From Candidatus Ancillula glyptotermitis (GTDB lineage: Bacteria > Actinomycetota > Actinomycetes > Actinomycetales > Bifidobacteriaceae): a DNA stretch of 51,739 nucleotides. The translations under genes were made by a program, and so were the position numbers. Location of the stretch: the NCBI GenBank assembly GCA_031268675.1, contig JAIRWY010000082.1:1-51739 (forward strand). Reading direction: 5' to 3'. Below are positions 1 through 11,300 of this stretch, in pieces (the stretch's first letter is position 1; every line of letters begins with the position of its first letter). Under the pieces are notes generated by a model that saw nothing but the letters and a program-made list of their open reading frames with translations, ran no database searches and was not told the origin of the DNA.

Positions 1-474
1 GGTGCATGGGTAGATGCAAACGGAAACGTTCATGCAAACCAAAACGGTACTATAACAATTATTCTACACGAAAAACTTCATGATGGAAAAACAGTAGAAG
101 CAAAACTAGAAGATTACAAACTTACTTCAAGTGTAGATACAGACATAATAGATAACAACACAGTAACCTTCCCACATGCATCTCCTCATATAATAACAGT
201 TAGTCTAAAATCTAACTCTGCTCTTACAACACAAGTACTTGTAGAAGTAGAACCAGCAAGTGTACCTGACCCAAATCCTACGCCTGATAATCCAACTGTT
301 GATCCAAATACACCTAGCACACCTACAAACCCAATAAACCCTAGCACAAACAACGCAAGCGCAGTAGGCACAGTTGCACAGACAGGTGTAAACACGGGTG
401 TTCTTGGGTTAGTTATGTTGTTGATGTTGTTGGTTGGCGCTGGATTTGTGGGAGCGCGCAGGAAAATGGTGTAG
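1..474 (+). CDS. C-terminal part of a wall-anchored surface protein (5' end outside window)
   Basis: The frame is open from base 1 to a TAG at 472-474 and gives the last 157 residues of an exported protein. The visible part starts with a beta-rich stretch, followed by a Pro/Asn/Thr-rich wall-spanning linker at about residues 83-118. It ends in a cell-wall sorting signal: VAQTG (373-387), a hydrophobic run of about 20 residues and a basic tail, RRKMV. The xAxTG pattern resembles the LAXTG motif used by class E sortases of actinobacteria rather than classical LPXTG. The giant protein downstream ends in a very similar VANTG signal, so both are probably substrates of the same sortase, which is not in this window. 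The upstream function cannot be judged. Confidence 0.85.
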   Translation, partial: GAWVDANGNVHANQNGTITIILHEKLHDGKTVEAKLEDYKLTSSVDTDIIDNNTVTFPHASPHIITVSLKSNSALTTQVLVEVEPASVPDPNPTPDNPTVDPNTPSTPTNPINPSTNNASAVGTVAQTGVNTGVLGLVMLLMLLVGAGFVGARRKMV

Positions 475-526
475 TGTTTCTTCTTGGGCGTATTCCAAAA
501 AAATCCAAAAAAAGTTTAATATTTAC

Positions 527-557
527 TTGACAACGAGGGGGGGGGGGGTGCTATACT
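527..557 (+). promoter_or_regulatory. Promoter of the SLH-like gene with a poly-G spacer
   Basis: A perfect -35 TTGACA lies at 527-532 and a -10 TATACT at 552-557. The 19-bp spacer between them includes 12 consecutive G (537-548). Transcription should start near 564, followed by AAGGAG (585-590) and the ATG at 601. A G10 or G11 allele would give a 17- or 18-bp spacer, so tract length should tune or switch the promoter. The -35 element and its downstream flank (TTGACAACG) are the same as at the rplU promoter. Confidence 0.8.
537..548 (+). repeat. Homopolymeric G12 tract, putative phase-variation switch
   Basis: Twelve consecutive G in an AT-rich genome, lying wholly inside the promoter spacer of the SLH-like gene. 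Homopolymer tracts of this length slip during replication. The position means that length changes alter the -35/-10 distance rather than a reading frame. Confidence 0.85.
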
Positions 558-600
558 ATATTAAGTAATTCATTCATAAACATTAAGGAGATGATAAAAT

Positions 601-2085
601 ATGAATATTAAAAAGATAACTAGAGGTGCAATAGGTGCCTTTTGCGCGCTGAGTTTAGGTGTGCTCGGAGTCGTTACTGGATCTATTGCTCTTTGGCCGA
701 TTGATAGTGCTAGTGCTTTTGAAGGTACTACTAATCTCAATATTGCTGACTTAGGTACTGGGAAAACATACACTGATTATGAAAAAGATGGATTGGTCAC
801 AACTTACTATGGAGGTAGTGATGCCACTGATAATCATGTAAGATTTGGCGATGCGGCTCTTGGAAAAGCACTTTGTCCTTCATATTCATCATGGTCTGAG
901 GAAGAGTCTAAAAAAGTAAATAATGGCTTCTCATTGGATATTAAATTATATGATGAAGCTGATACGTCTAAGTCTAGTGAACCTTTGTTTAAGGCATCTG
1001 GAACTTCAGCAAGTAATGAGCTAAAACTTACAAGCACTGGTTTTAATGAGGGTCAATATTTGCAAATTCTTTGTCGTCCAGATTCTTATAAAGAGGCAGA
1101 TGGAGATGTAGTTGATTTAGCATTCAAAAATGTTCCAGGTCTTGGAGATTTAAAAAACGGTTCAACTTATCCAGTTACAGTTAAAGTTACAGCTGGTGGA
1201 CAGGAAAGTGTTAACAATGCTTCCTTAAGCGTTAGTATTACACCTACTCCATTTACACTTCCAGAAAATTCTGCTAGTATTGTGCATTTACTGCTTGGTG
1301 ATGAAAAAAGTGTAACAAATCCTTCTGCTGGTACACTTGATCTTGATACAATTAAAGGCAAGAGTGTCGACTTCAAAGAACAGGGCGGTACCCTTACACT
1401 TTACGCAGAAAGACCTGGTGTTACGAAATTTAGTCTTAAAAAAGATGGTACTACTACTACTTACACTGTTATAGTTAATGAACCAGCTACAATACCAACT
1501 GTTGACTTAGCTAAACTAGTTATTGGAAGTACTGAAGATGCACATTTTCAAACGCAAATTAAAGATCTTCTGAATAAAAACATCTCAACAGGTGTCGGAG
1601 ATCCTTCTGGGAATATTAGATACTATGCTGAAGATTATATGACAAGAGGTCAACTAGCTGCAATGTTATATCGCGCATCAGGTTCACCTGAAGTTACCCA
1701 AAGCCAAATAGATAGTAATTTTGCAGATTCTAAGGACAACCAGTTTGCAAACGCAATTGCATGGCTAAAAGGAAATGGTATTGTAGATGGAATTGATGGA
1801 AAATTCTACCCAAATGACAACATCAAGAGGGGAGAAGTTGCTAAAATAATAACAAATACATTCTCACTGGACCTTCTAGTTTCTTCTAGTGATACTACGC
1901 AACCTTTTAGTGATGTACCAGATACTGACACCCAATGGTATAAGTTCGTGCAGCCTTTGAAAGCGCTTTCAATTATAAATGGAGTTGATGATAAATTCTA
2001 TCCTTCTTTTAAAATAAATCGCGGTCAAATAGCGAAAATTATATCTTTGGCACTTGTTAAACTTAAGCCAGAAGCAGTAAGTTAA
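601..2085 (+). CDS. Exported protein with three C-terminal S-layer-homology-like segments
   Basis: This 494-residue protein starts with a signal peptide: basic MNIKKITRG, a hydrophobic core, and a probable cleavage after SASA near residue 39. The middle (about 40-300) is Ser/Thr/Asp-rich and beta-like, with no recognised enzyme motif. The C-terminus carries three SLH-like segments at about 313-357, 374-420 and 437-485. They share the pattern FxD...A..WL...GI..G..GKFYP...I.RG(Q/E).AK.I. The usual TRAE motif is replaced by TRGQ, KRGE and NRGQ. SLH domains normally bind secondary wall polymers, so this is probably a non-covalently wall-bound scaffold protein. The start is set by AAGGAG ten bases upstream. 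A strong terminator follows. Its promoter holds a G12 tract, suggesting phase-variable expression. Confidence 0.85.
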   Translation: MNIKKITRGAIGAFCALSLGVLGVVTGSIALWPIDSASAFEGTTNLNIADLGTGKTYTDYEKDGLVTTYYGGSDATDNHVRFGDAALGKALCPSYSSWSEEESKKVNNGFSLDIKLYDEADTSKSSEPLFKASGTSASNELKLTSTGFNEGQYLQILCRPDSYKEADGDVVDLAFKNVPGLGDLKNGSTYPVTVKVTAGGQESVNNASLSVSITPTPFTLPENSASIVHLLLGDEKSVTNPSAGTLDLDTIKGKSVDFKEQGGTLTLYAERPGVTKFSLKKDGTTTTYTVIVNEPATIPTVDLAKLVIGSTEDAHFQTQIKDLLNKNISTGVGDPSGNIRYYAEDYMTRGQLAAMLYRASGSPEVTQSQIDSNFADSKDNQFANAIAWLKGNGIVDGIDGKFYPNDNIKRGEVAKIITNTFSLDLLVSSSDTTQPFSDVPDTDTQWYKFVQPLKALSIINGVDDKFYPSFKINRGQIAKIISLALVKLKPEAVS

Positions 2086-2123
2086 GTTTTTTGTTGCTGA
2101 TTAACACTAAACAGTTATATATT

Positions 2124-2158
2124 AAAGTGGTGGTAAAATTTTTGCCACCACTTTTTTT
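2124..2158 (+). terminator. Rho-independent terminator of the SLH-like gene
   Basis: The 10-bp arms AAAGTGGTGG (2124-2133) and CCACCACTTT (2145-2154) form a stem. The TTTT continuing to 2158 completes a U tract. The A/T-rich loop (TAAAATTTTTG) could extend the stem. It lies 39 bp after the stop codon and separates this gene from the giant gene. Confidence 0.9.
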
Positions 2159-2245
2159 GTATGCACGGAGTTCCTAACGGACATAGATGTTCTAAAATCT
2201 TAAAATTTGGTTAAAACTTGTGCAAATTTAAAGCAGAAGTTGTGA

Positions 2246-2267
2246 AAAACAGCGGGAAAACAGCGGG
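2246..2267 (+). repeat. Tandem 11-bp direct repeat next to the poly-G tract
   Basis: AAAACAGCGGG occurs twice back to back (2246-2256 and 2257-2267), and the second copy runs into the G14 tract. The 11-bp period is close to one DNA helical turn. It could be a duplicated regulator site or a trace of slippage that created the tract. Confidence 0.75.
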
Positions 2268-2278
2268 GGGGGGGGGGG
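2265..2278 (+). repeat. Homopolymeric G14 tract upstream of the giant gene
   Basis: Fourteen consecutive G, ending 29 bp before the -35 of the giant gene promoter (about -66 to -79 from the predicted start). An A-rich, UP-element-like stretch lies between them (2291-2303). Length changes would rotate and shift upstream DNA relative to the promoter and leave the coding sequence intact. Confidence 0.85.
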
Positions 2279-2307
2279 TATTTGCAAAAGAAATTAAAAA
2301 AAACCGC

Positions 2308-2336
2308 TTGACAAAGTATAATAATTGTGATATAAT
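2308..2336 (+). promoter_or_regulatory. Consensus promoter producing a leaderless giant mRNA
   Basis: Perfect TTGACA (2308-2313), a 17-bp spacer and perfect TATAAT (2331-2336). Seven bases separate the -10 from ATG at 2344, so transcription should begin at or next to the start codon. No Shine-Dalgarno sequence is present. This is one of the strongest promoters by sequence in the window. Confidence 0.85.
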
Positions 2337-2343
2337 ACACAAC

Positions 2344-5300
2344 ATGGAGAAACGTTCATTATGGAGAAGGTTTAAAACTGGGATATTACCTAGTCGTGCA
2401 AGTCGTGCGCATGCAAAAGGACTTGGGGTTGATTTTGGCTCGCCTAATCGGAAGAAGTCCAAAAAGAGCAATTGGATGCATGTTTCTTTTAGGAGTCATC
2501 GCACAGTAGCATCCACTCTTGCAGTTTTTGCTCTAGTTGCGACTTCTGCATTTGTCTATATAACGGTTGCAGCGTATGCTTCAGGAGCGAACGGGTGGAA
2601 AAGTGGCGAGAGCGTTTATTACAACGCCAAGACCAAATCTGCGCTTGTAGATTCAAAAGATTTCAGTTCTGCGGATTGCGATGCATCAATTGTAAAGGAT
2701 ACAAGCCAAAGTGACAGTTACTTGCAATGCCATCCTATTATAGACAAGAACGGCATGTATGACAATGTTGCAGGTGGTGGAAATACATATGCAAATAAAT
2801 CTGCTGTTTGTGGCACTACAATTCCATTAAATAACGAGGCAGTTGGTGCTCAAGTAGATTGTCCAGATCGCATTGAAAGCTATTCATTTTCAGCATCAAG
2901 TTATGCAAATATGAGCATTAAGACCAGTTCTGGTGCTACACAGGGCATAAATGAAAAACTTGCAGATAGTAAAAATAATTTCGGACCAGGGGGTACAGTT
3001 TCTAATACTGTGGGTGCAACACTAGGAAAAGATACTAATGCAGTAGGACAATCTGGTGTATTTGGAGAGACGCATTGGGATGGTTCAAAATATGTTTATG
3101 ATAAGCCTGCATCTGATTTTCAAGGTAAGCCCATTGCATTTGGTGATGGAACTAAAAAACCTGTTGCTGCAACAAATTGTAATGGATATAAGAAGTCTTT
3201 AAACAACTGTAATGATCAAACTGGAGCGTTGGTATATTATGCACAGAATTTTAAAGATGCGTCTAAGCCTTTATCTGCGTCAGATAATGTAATTGCACCT
3301 GTGCGCTTGCCAAATGGAAATAGTTCTAATGATGTTGGTGTTTTCAGTGGTGATAATTGTCAAAAAGTAAGCGACACATCGGGAAACTCTAATTGTTGGG
3401 GGCACGGACAAGGTATGTATGCCAATAACTTCCGTCAAACACCTTATATGTATTATAGACCTAATTCGTCTATGGGCTCTGTTGTATTTCCTGAAATGAC
3501 TCAAAGCGATTTGCCAGCAGGCTCAAATACTAGTTCTGATCTTACTCCTATTAAATATTGTGCTACTGGAACTGCTAGTAATTGCTCTAAGTGGGAGAAT
3601 GAGGAGATAAATATTCAGTATGATGATATTGGAACATATTCCGTTATGAATTCAATTCAGTCAAATCCGTTTACACTATCTGCAAAAGTAACAATTTCTA
3701 ATATACTTCCTGGACTTGCACCTAGTTGGGCTAGTAATGCAGGTGAAAATCGTCCTGCAATTCAGTTCTCAAATAATTTATTCTCTGGATTCTTCTATCA
3801 GAATATTTCTGCATTTGATATCAAGATTGAGTTTTTCCATAAATATGTCCCAAGTCAAGATGATCCTAGAACTGCGTGGATGGCTGGTATGCCTATTAAA
3901 TTCAACAATAATGTTAGTGGAGATATTACCGATGCGAATAAATACGGTTCAGTTATTTCATTCTTTTCCTTGAACCGTTCAACTAATGACCTTGCTCAAG
4001 TAGAGTTTGCAGGTGAGCTTGATTTGGAGAAGAACCCAGATAGCTTGGGAAGGCATCCGATCAAGTACAATGAATCAATTCTTTCTGCTGATTCTTCTAT
4101 CCGCTATAATGGTCAGCAAAATTGTAGAGTTGGTATGGGTAGTGTTACTGCTGATGGAAATTGTAATGCGCAAGCTACTAATACATATTTTGGAAAACTT
4201 GCTAGTGGGACGTTTTACGCCTATGGAAATACAGATAACTGCAATGGTAGCAATACTGGTTCATGTTTCCTTGATAATATAGGTTCAGCAGACTATGCAG
4301 ATTCTGGTGTATCATTTCCACTACATGGTACTGAATATGCATTTAGAATTGGTGCATCAAAAGCGCATACATTTAACTCAGTGGCATCTGCTGGTCTTTT
4401 CCCGAAACCTCAAGCCTACCCTGTCAAGACAGTATCTTCAATTAAGGAGATGACAAGTAAAGGTATTAAATATGAAAAAGGTGAAGATGCACCAGGCGGA
4501 AGTGCAACTGATAGTAAAAATATTCCAGGATATGAATACCGCTATGACAATGACTTAGACAGATTATGGTCTTTAAAACCAACAATTCAAGATAATAATT
4601 CATGTACACCAAAGCCAGATGCTGTTTCTAATAGTTGTACTACTGGAACTGATGATTCATATACGCCTACTGTAGTTCGTGATATAACATGGCCTAGTAG
4701 TGGTGTTGATAATACTGGTGTTAATGAACTCAGGGATAATCTATCACCTTCACTTTATAAAAAGCGTGCAATGATTTCAGAACTTGGTAATTCTGTTAAT
4801 TATCAAACAGAAACTGATGCACCAGAAGTTTTTAATGCTAGAAAACCACTTATTAAAAACTGGTTGAAACTAATTAGACGAGAAGCAAATTCATCACAAT
4901 TTGATTATACATATACTACTCATTCGCCATATGCAATTTGTTCTGATGGCACTGTAATGAGTGGTCTTGCTGGTACCACTTGTTCTAGTGGTACAAAATC
5001 TTATCCTGCTGCAAATGAACGCTTTATAGGTCCAGGACAGGCATCTGACGCTGGTTCTGTCAGTGCTGGCGGAAATCGCTACAGTACAGATGATCCGACT
5101 GTTTTTTATTATTACATCAACCAGAAATTACTTTCTCAAGTTTCTGATACACTAATTGGAGCGAGCGGAATTTCAATTGAGGATTTGTTGCCTCCAGGTG
5201 TTAGAATTGATACCACTAATACTGGAACAAATGCGAATGCTCCTTTAGTGCTCTGGGATCAGACTGGAACGGCTGTTGGGCAAAAAGGTGGTGGTAGTGG

Positions 5301-8300
5301 TATTACTGGGCTTACACTTGAAAAATGTACTACTGGTCAAGATATAAAGGACAGGAATAATGCTGTAATTGGAAAGTGTATAAATCCAAGCGACTATGAT
5401 ACATCATTTATAAATCCAAACGGAGATAGTAGTGGCGCACTTAATGAAAATAGTCGTCAGTATATAAAGATTAATTTTGATTCCACTATCTTAAAAGCAC
5501 TTGGTAATGGAACAGTTTCTCCTGTCACAGATAAAGAAGGTATTGAAAAGCAACAGGATTTCTCATTGCGTATTCGTGTGAAACTTACTGATGATGTAGT
5601 GGATAGAACAAGTAGTAGCACTGGAATAACAACTGAATACCAATTCGGACAGATTAAAAAAGCTATTGAAGTTGACAACAGCGCGAAGGTAACATATAAA
5701 TATTCAACTTATGATAATACAGAATATGGGCAATCTTCAAATACTGTTCGTATATCAACTAAAACTACAGCAGTAGAAAAAGGAAGAGCACCGTTTGTTC
5801 TAGATCTGAATAAGAAAGATACTAATACAACTAATCCTCAAGTCGTTCCAGGAGCTGAATTTTCACTTGTGCCATCAGATTCTAATGGTATTGCGCTTAC
5901 TGATGAGCAGTATAGAAGTGAGTTTGAAGTTTCAGGTAGTGCGACGGTTGCAGCAGATTTCCCTAATTCTACTACTGGTGCTAATGGTAAGGCGTTCTTT
6001 TACGGACCTGCAGATGCAGGTGCTAGTGTTGGACTTCCAAGTGGGCATTCATATTTGCTACATGAGGAGAATGCTCCAGCTGGCTTTATAAATACTGGTG
6101 GGTATTATCTGGTGCAGATTACTGTTGCAAGTTGTACGGATGATTTAATGGCAGAAGCTAATAGTGGTTGTGTAGTTATAACAACCTTGACTCCGCACAG
6201 GAATGGTCTAAATGGAATAACAGGTTTTACAAAAGGTGAAAGTATAAATATTGCGCCTGTATATGCTGATGTAGAGCATAATCCGCAGAATGGAGTAATT
6301 AGTATTAACCATAATGTTGCTTCGCTAGGAGATTTCTTTAATCCTAGATCATACAAGTTGCACATTGAAAAACATGATTCAGTCAATGGAGATAATATAG
6401 AATGGAATCTTGATAACAATAAGAAAGCATCATTTACAATTTATGAGCGAAGTGGTGGTTCAAATATTGAAGTTGGCGCATTTGATACGCCTGAAACTGG
6501 AACTGCTGGTAGTTTTCCGAATCTGCAAGCACTAGATGATTTTGATTTTGATGTTACTAAAGTGTACCGTTTCTATGAAACTAAAACACCTGAGGGATAT
6601 ACTGGGCAGCCTGGATTTTACGAGTTAAGTTTTTCAGATCGAGATAAGATGCCTGTTTTGATCTACAAGAATAATGACGCTGATACTGGTACTAACATTG
6701 CGAAGTGTCAGGGTCAAGCTATTTGTGCAGGTGCTGATGATGTGAAGTTTGGACGTGAATTTGTTTGGGACCCTGATACTGCAACTATTCATTACAATGT
6801 TCCTAATACTCCACCTAAGAAGTTCAACTTTGAGTTCACCAAGACGAATGAAAACGGTTCGGTTAATTTGTCTGATGCAGTTTTCACAATCAAGAGATCT
6901 GATGCAAATGGTAATACACAGGGTGGCGTTTTGCAGACTGTTCGAAGTGGTTATTCTATAACAACATGTACAAGTGATAACATTTTGATGGAATCTTCTC
7001 CATGTTATGGACATCAAGCAGGAGATGAAGTTACTGAATCTTTGATAAATCGCGGTTTAGTGCAGTTCTTAGGAGTTGATGAAGGTACTTATTTACTAGA
7101 AGAAGCTAGTGCGCCAGCATTGTATATCGCAACTGGTGATAAATGGGTTATAAAAATTGACAGAAACGGTTCACTTATTTCAACAATTGCACTTGGAACA
7201 ACCACACCAGGTGCTCCAATATCTGCAACATCATCATGTGATGCATATGTTGATGGAACAACTGAGTGTAATACATATAGATTCAGATTTCCGGTCATCA
7301 AGAACATTAAACGGTTCAGTATTTCAATTCAAAAACATGATGTAGCAACTGCGGGAAATATTTATGGTGCAAAATTTGGTATTTATAAATGTAGTGGAAA
7401 GGGAATTTCTACTTGTGCAAATGCTATAGCAAAAAATGGTGATTCATTAGTAGGAAATTGGACAGTTGCCAATAACGGTATTAAAAATGATATTCCTTCA
7501 GGTCCAGATCTTAATACTGTCAGGTTTGACTCTTCATTTGATTATATAGTTTTTGAGACTGTTGCACCGTTTGGTTATGTACTTGATACTGATTTCTACT
7601 TACTCAAATATCAGGACTCTGCAGTAGTTGGTGGATCTACTGATGATGTTATGATCAGAAAATGTGCGTCAACAACAACTTCATCATCTGATGAGACTTC
7701 ATGTTCTGCTTATACTAATTATAATTTTTCTAGTTCTTCTGGTGGACAGATTGGAAGTTTGTCATTTGTTGTTGATAATACGAAGCGTAAAAACAGTATT
7801 TCATTCACGAAGACGGATTCATCTGCGCAGAGAAAGCCACTTCAAAGTGCAGTCTTTAAAATTACACGAGTTCAATCGCAGACGAATTTAAATCCAGTTA
7901 CTGGTGCAGATGCAAAAAATGTTACAGTTACTACTGGCACGGATGGAATTGTTAGTTTCTCTGGTCTTGATGATGGTTATTATTTAATAGAAGAAGTGAA
8001 CGCACCAAGTGGTTACAGTAAGAGTGTTAATAGATATGTTGTATTTTTTGATAGCAGAACTACTCCAGCTCCGTATGAATTGAGTAAGTTTTATACCATT
8101 TCAACAACTAATAATCAAGTGGTTAATACAATTGAATTGTATCGCAATGATAGTTCTACTCCAAGTGATACTCAGTGGCTTGCCGATTTAGATGGATCTG
8201 TTGATTTTACGAATACAAAACTTTTCAATATTGATGTGACTAAATATGATAATGCATCTACTGTTTTGCCTGGTGCTCAATTTGGGTTGTATATATGTGA

Positions 8301-11300
8301 CGGAAAAAATGATGAATATAAAGATCAAGATATCTATACCCAAGATGGTGTTGGAGAGACAGTTAAGAGAGATGGAAATCCAATACAATTTGAAAAATCA
8401 TGTGACCATAGAACATTGTTTAATGAATACACTTCTGCAAATGATGGTAAGTTGTACAGAATTGTAGATGGAAGTGGAAATGGAGTTAGTGGTACTGCAC
8501 TTTCTACTCAAGATTTTAGTGTATACAATACGTATTGGCTTCAAGAACTTGCACCACCAGTTGATTACATATCTAATAATTTTGCATGGGTACTTTATAA
8601 TCCAACTGTTGAGTACAGTTCGACACCAGGTGCTGTTGATGGAATTCAGGCAGTTCGCATAAAACTACCAGAAAATGGAGAAGTTGGACAAGCAACTATA
8701 GCAAATGACGGCGAGTTCCAATTGAATGAAAATCCGTGGGAAGATACGAGTGTAGTTATTCTTTCTACTCTAGATACACCTAGTCAATCTAGTGAAGTTT
8801 TATCCGAAGTAGAAAAGGGCACATGGACTACTGGGGTTGAGTCCACAACTGACAAGTACAGTTTTGGAATTTTGAACACCCCAATGACGACAAGTATTAA
8901 ATTCACAAAGTATGAAAAAGTGTACGGGAATGAAACTAGTCCTTTGACTGGCGCTCAATTTACTTTGACAAAGAAGTCTACTGGAACAACTTGTGATGCA
9001 AGTGCATTTTCAGGTGATAATGATGCTTCGTTTGGTAGTAGTGGTGTTTCTACAACCCCTTCTGGCGAGAACGGTGAAGTGCGCTTTGATAATCTAGTTG
9101 CAGGTTGTTATATTCTTGAGGAATTAAATGCTCCAGATGGTTATGTGAAGAGTCTGAATAAATACTATATATCTGTTTCAACCAAGGGTAGTGTGCCTTC
9201 ATGGGTAAATGATTCAGCTGAACTTTCTGCGAATAGGAAAGCACAAATCACAGGAGTTTCATCAGCTGATGGGATGTCCTATTTACTAGATTTGGATATT
9301 TCAAGTTATTTTGATGGAGTTCCGTACATTTTCAATTTCTTAAATACAATTGAGTTCTCAGTTGATGCTACTAAAATTGAAGCAGGTTCTGATACAACTA
9401 CTGTTCCAAATGCGCAGTTTGAATTATATAGATGTGGTGCTATGCCTAGTAGTGCAACTTTGGATGCTGCTGGAAGTAAGGAAACCGTAATTACTGATGT
9501 GTGTGCATCTAATAATGTTTTAATTAACAGGTATACTACTAATTCATCTGGAAAACTCATCGCCACATTTGCAAGTACAGAACCTGAGTCTGTATCAGTT
9601 GCAGATGGTCATGGGTTAGCAAATAATAAGTTAAGTGCGAATAGTGTGTACTACTTGGTTGAAAGTGCTGGTCCAAGTGGTTATGCATATGATTCGGCAA
9701 CTTCTCCTAAATTCTATCTGTACTATGATTTTTATTCTAGTCAGAGCGTTGTACTTGATAGAGGCAAGTCGAGTGTGACAACTGACACTGTAGGCACTGC
9801 TAAGCATTTCAAGGTTGAAAATTCCAGAGGCTATACAAATCTACAGTTTACTAAGCGGGATCAGTTAAATAATCCATTGCCTGGAGCAACTTTCACTTTG
9901 TCAAAATATGCAGAAGCATCATGCAGTGGCGCTCTTGAGCAAGTTGGCAGTGTAGTTTCAAATGCCGTTAATGGAGTGGTTGAATTTACTCAACTTCAAG
10001 ATGGATGCTATATTCTCAAAGAAACTAACGCACCAAGTGGATATGCTATGAGCCAGAATGTTTACCGCATAAAGCTTGCACAGGACGCGACGAGTTTAGC
10101 AAACAGCAGTAAAATAGCAGTTTCAACTGGAAGTCCTGAATCTTTTGGTAGTGATGCAGATTTATCTCGTACATTTGCAAATTCAGGAATTGCAACTATA
10201 AATCTTGATGAAAATACACTATTTACTAGTAGTTCAGGGTTTAAGAATACAAGGTATTTCAGCGTTGATCCATATAAATATGATGAAACTAATTACTCAG
10301 GTTATTCAACTGATGGGCATATAAACAATTTGGCAATTGAAGGTACTAGTTTTGAGTTTGTGCGGTGCGCTTCTGGAACAGGAAATGGCACTATATGCCA
10401 AGAAGAAGCTTCAAGCAAGAGTTATACTTCAAGTAGTACTGGGCGGTTGCTCCTTACTGCTGATCCGCATACACCACTTGCAGATGAGAAACTGGATACT
10501 GCATATGTCTACAAGTTGAAAGAGACAGCTGCTACTTCTAACTACCTTGCCTTGAATACATACTTCTTGTTCTCGCTTGATTCTACTACTAATAGCGTGC
10601 AAATCCGTGAGTACACAAATGCAGGTAATTCACTAGTCGGAGTATACGATTCTGATAAAACATTCTTGTGCGGACTTACTGCTGTATGCGCTGCTCCAAA
10701 TTCTACTACTCCAGATTATCCAACTCTAATGGTTGACATATTGAATAAACGACCTCCTCTTAACTTCAAATTCTTAAAAACAGATACTTCTGCAGTGCCA
10801 CTATCTGGTGCAACATTTAACTTGACCTCGCTTACTGAGGGAAGTGGTTGGAGTGTATCATCTCCATCTAATCTGAGTGATTTTACAACAGGTTCTGTAA
10901 TAAATGCAGTTTCTGGTTCAACAGGTGAAGTTCAATTCAACAACTTGAATACTGGGTATTACCTGCTAGAAGAATCGCTTGCGCCAAATGGCTATCTTCC
11001 GAGTGATGATAAATATGTTGTAGAATTTACTTGGGGTTTTGCATCATCTCAGTATGGCTGGAGCGTGAAGTATTGGAAAGTTGGTGAATCTGATGAGTTG
11101 ACTACATTTACACCTAATAGTTCTGGCGTTGGTATAAGCACTATAAGTGGTGTTACCACAGTTACTGGACAAACATTCACTAATCAGGGTGTATTTAATG
11201 TGGACTTGACGAAAATAAAAGAAGCTGGCGGAAGTCTTGCAGGTGCTGTATTTTCACTTTGTCCAGTGGTAAAGGGTAGTAATGCATGTTCAAGTGATTA

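Noticed and set aside
2218-2343. In-frame upstream extension of the giant ORF through the G14 tract, which would make G-tract slippage a frameshift switch
   Set aside because: The extension covers the consensus promoter (2308-2336), begins with TTG and has no ribosome site. Transcription should start at 2343-2344, so the tract is not translated.
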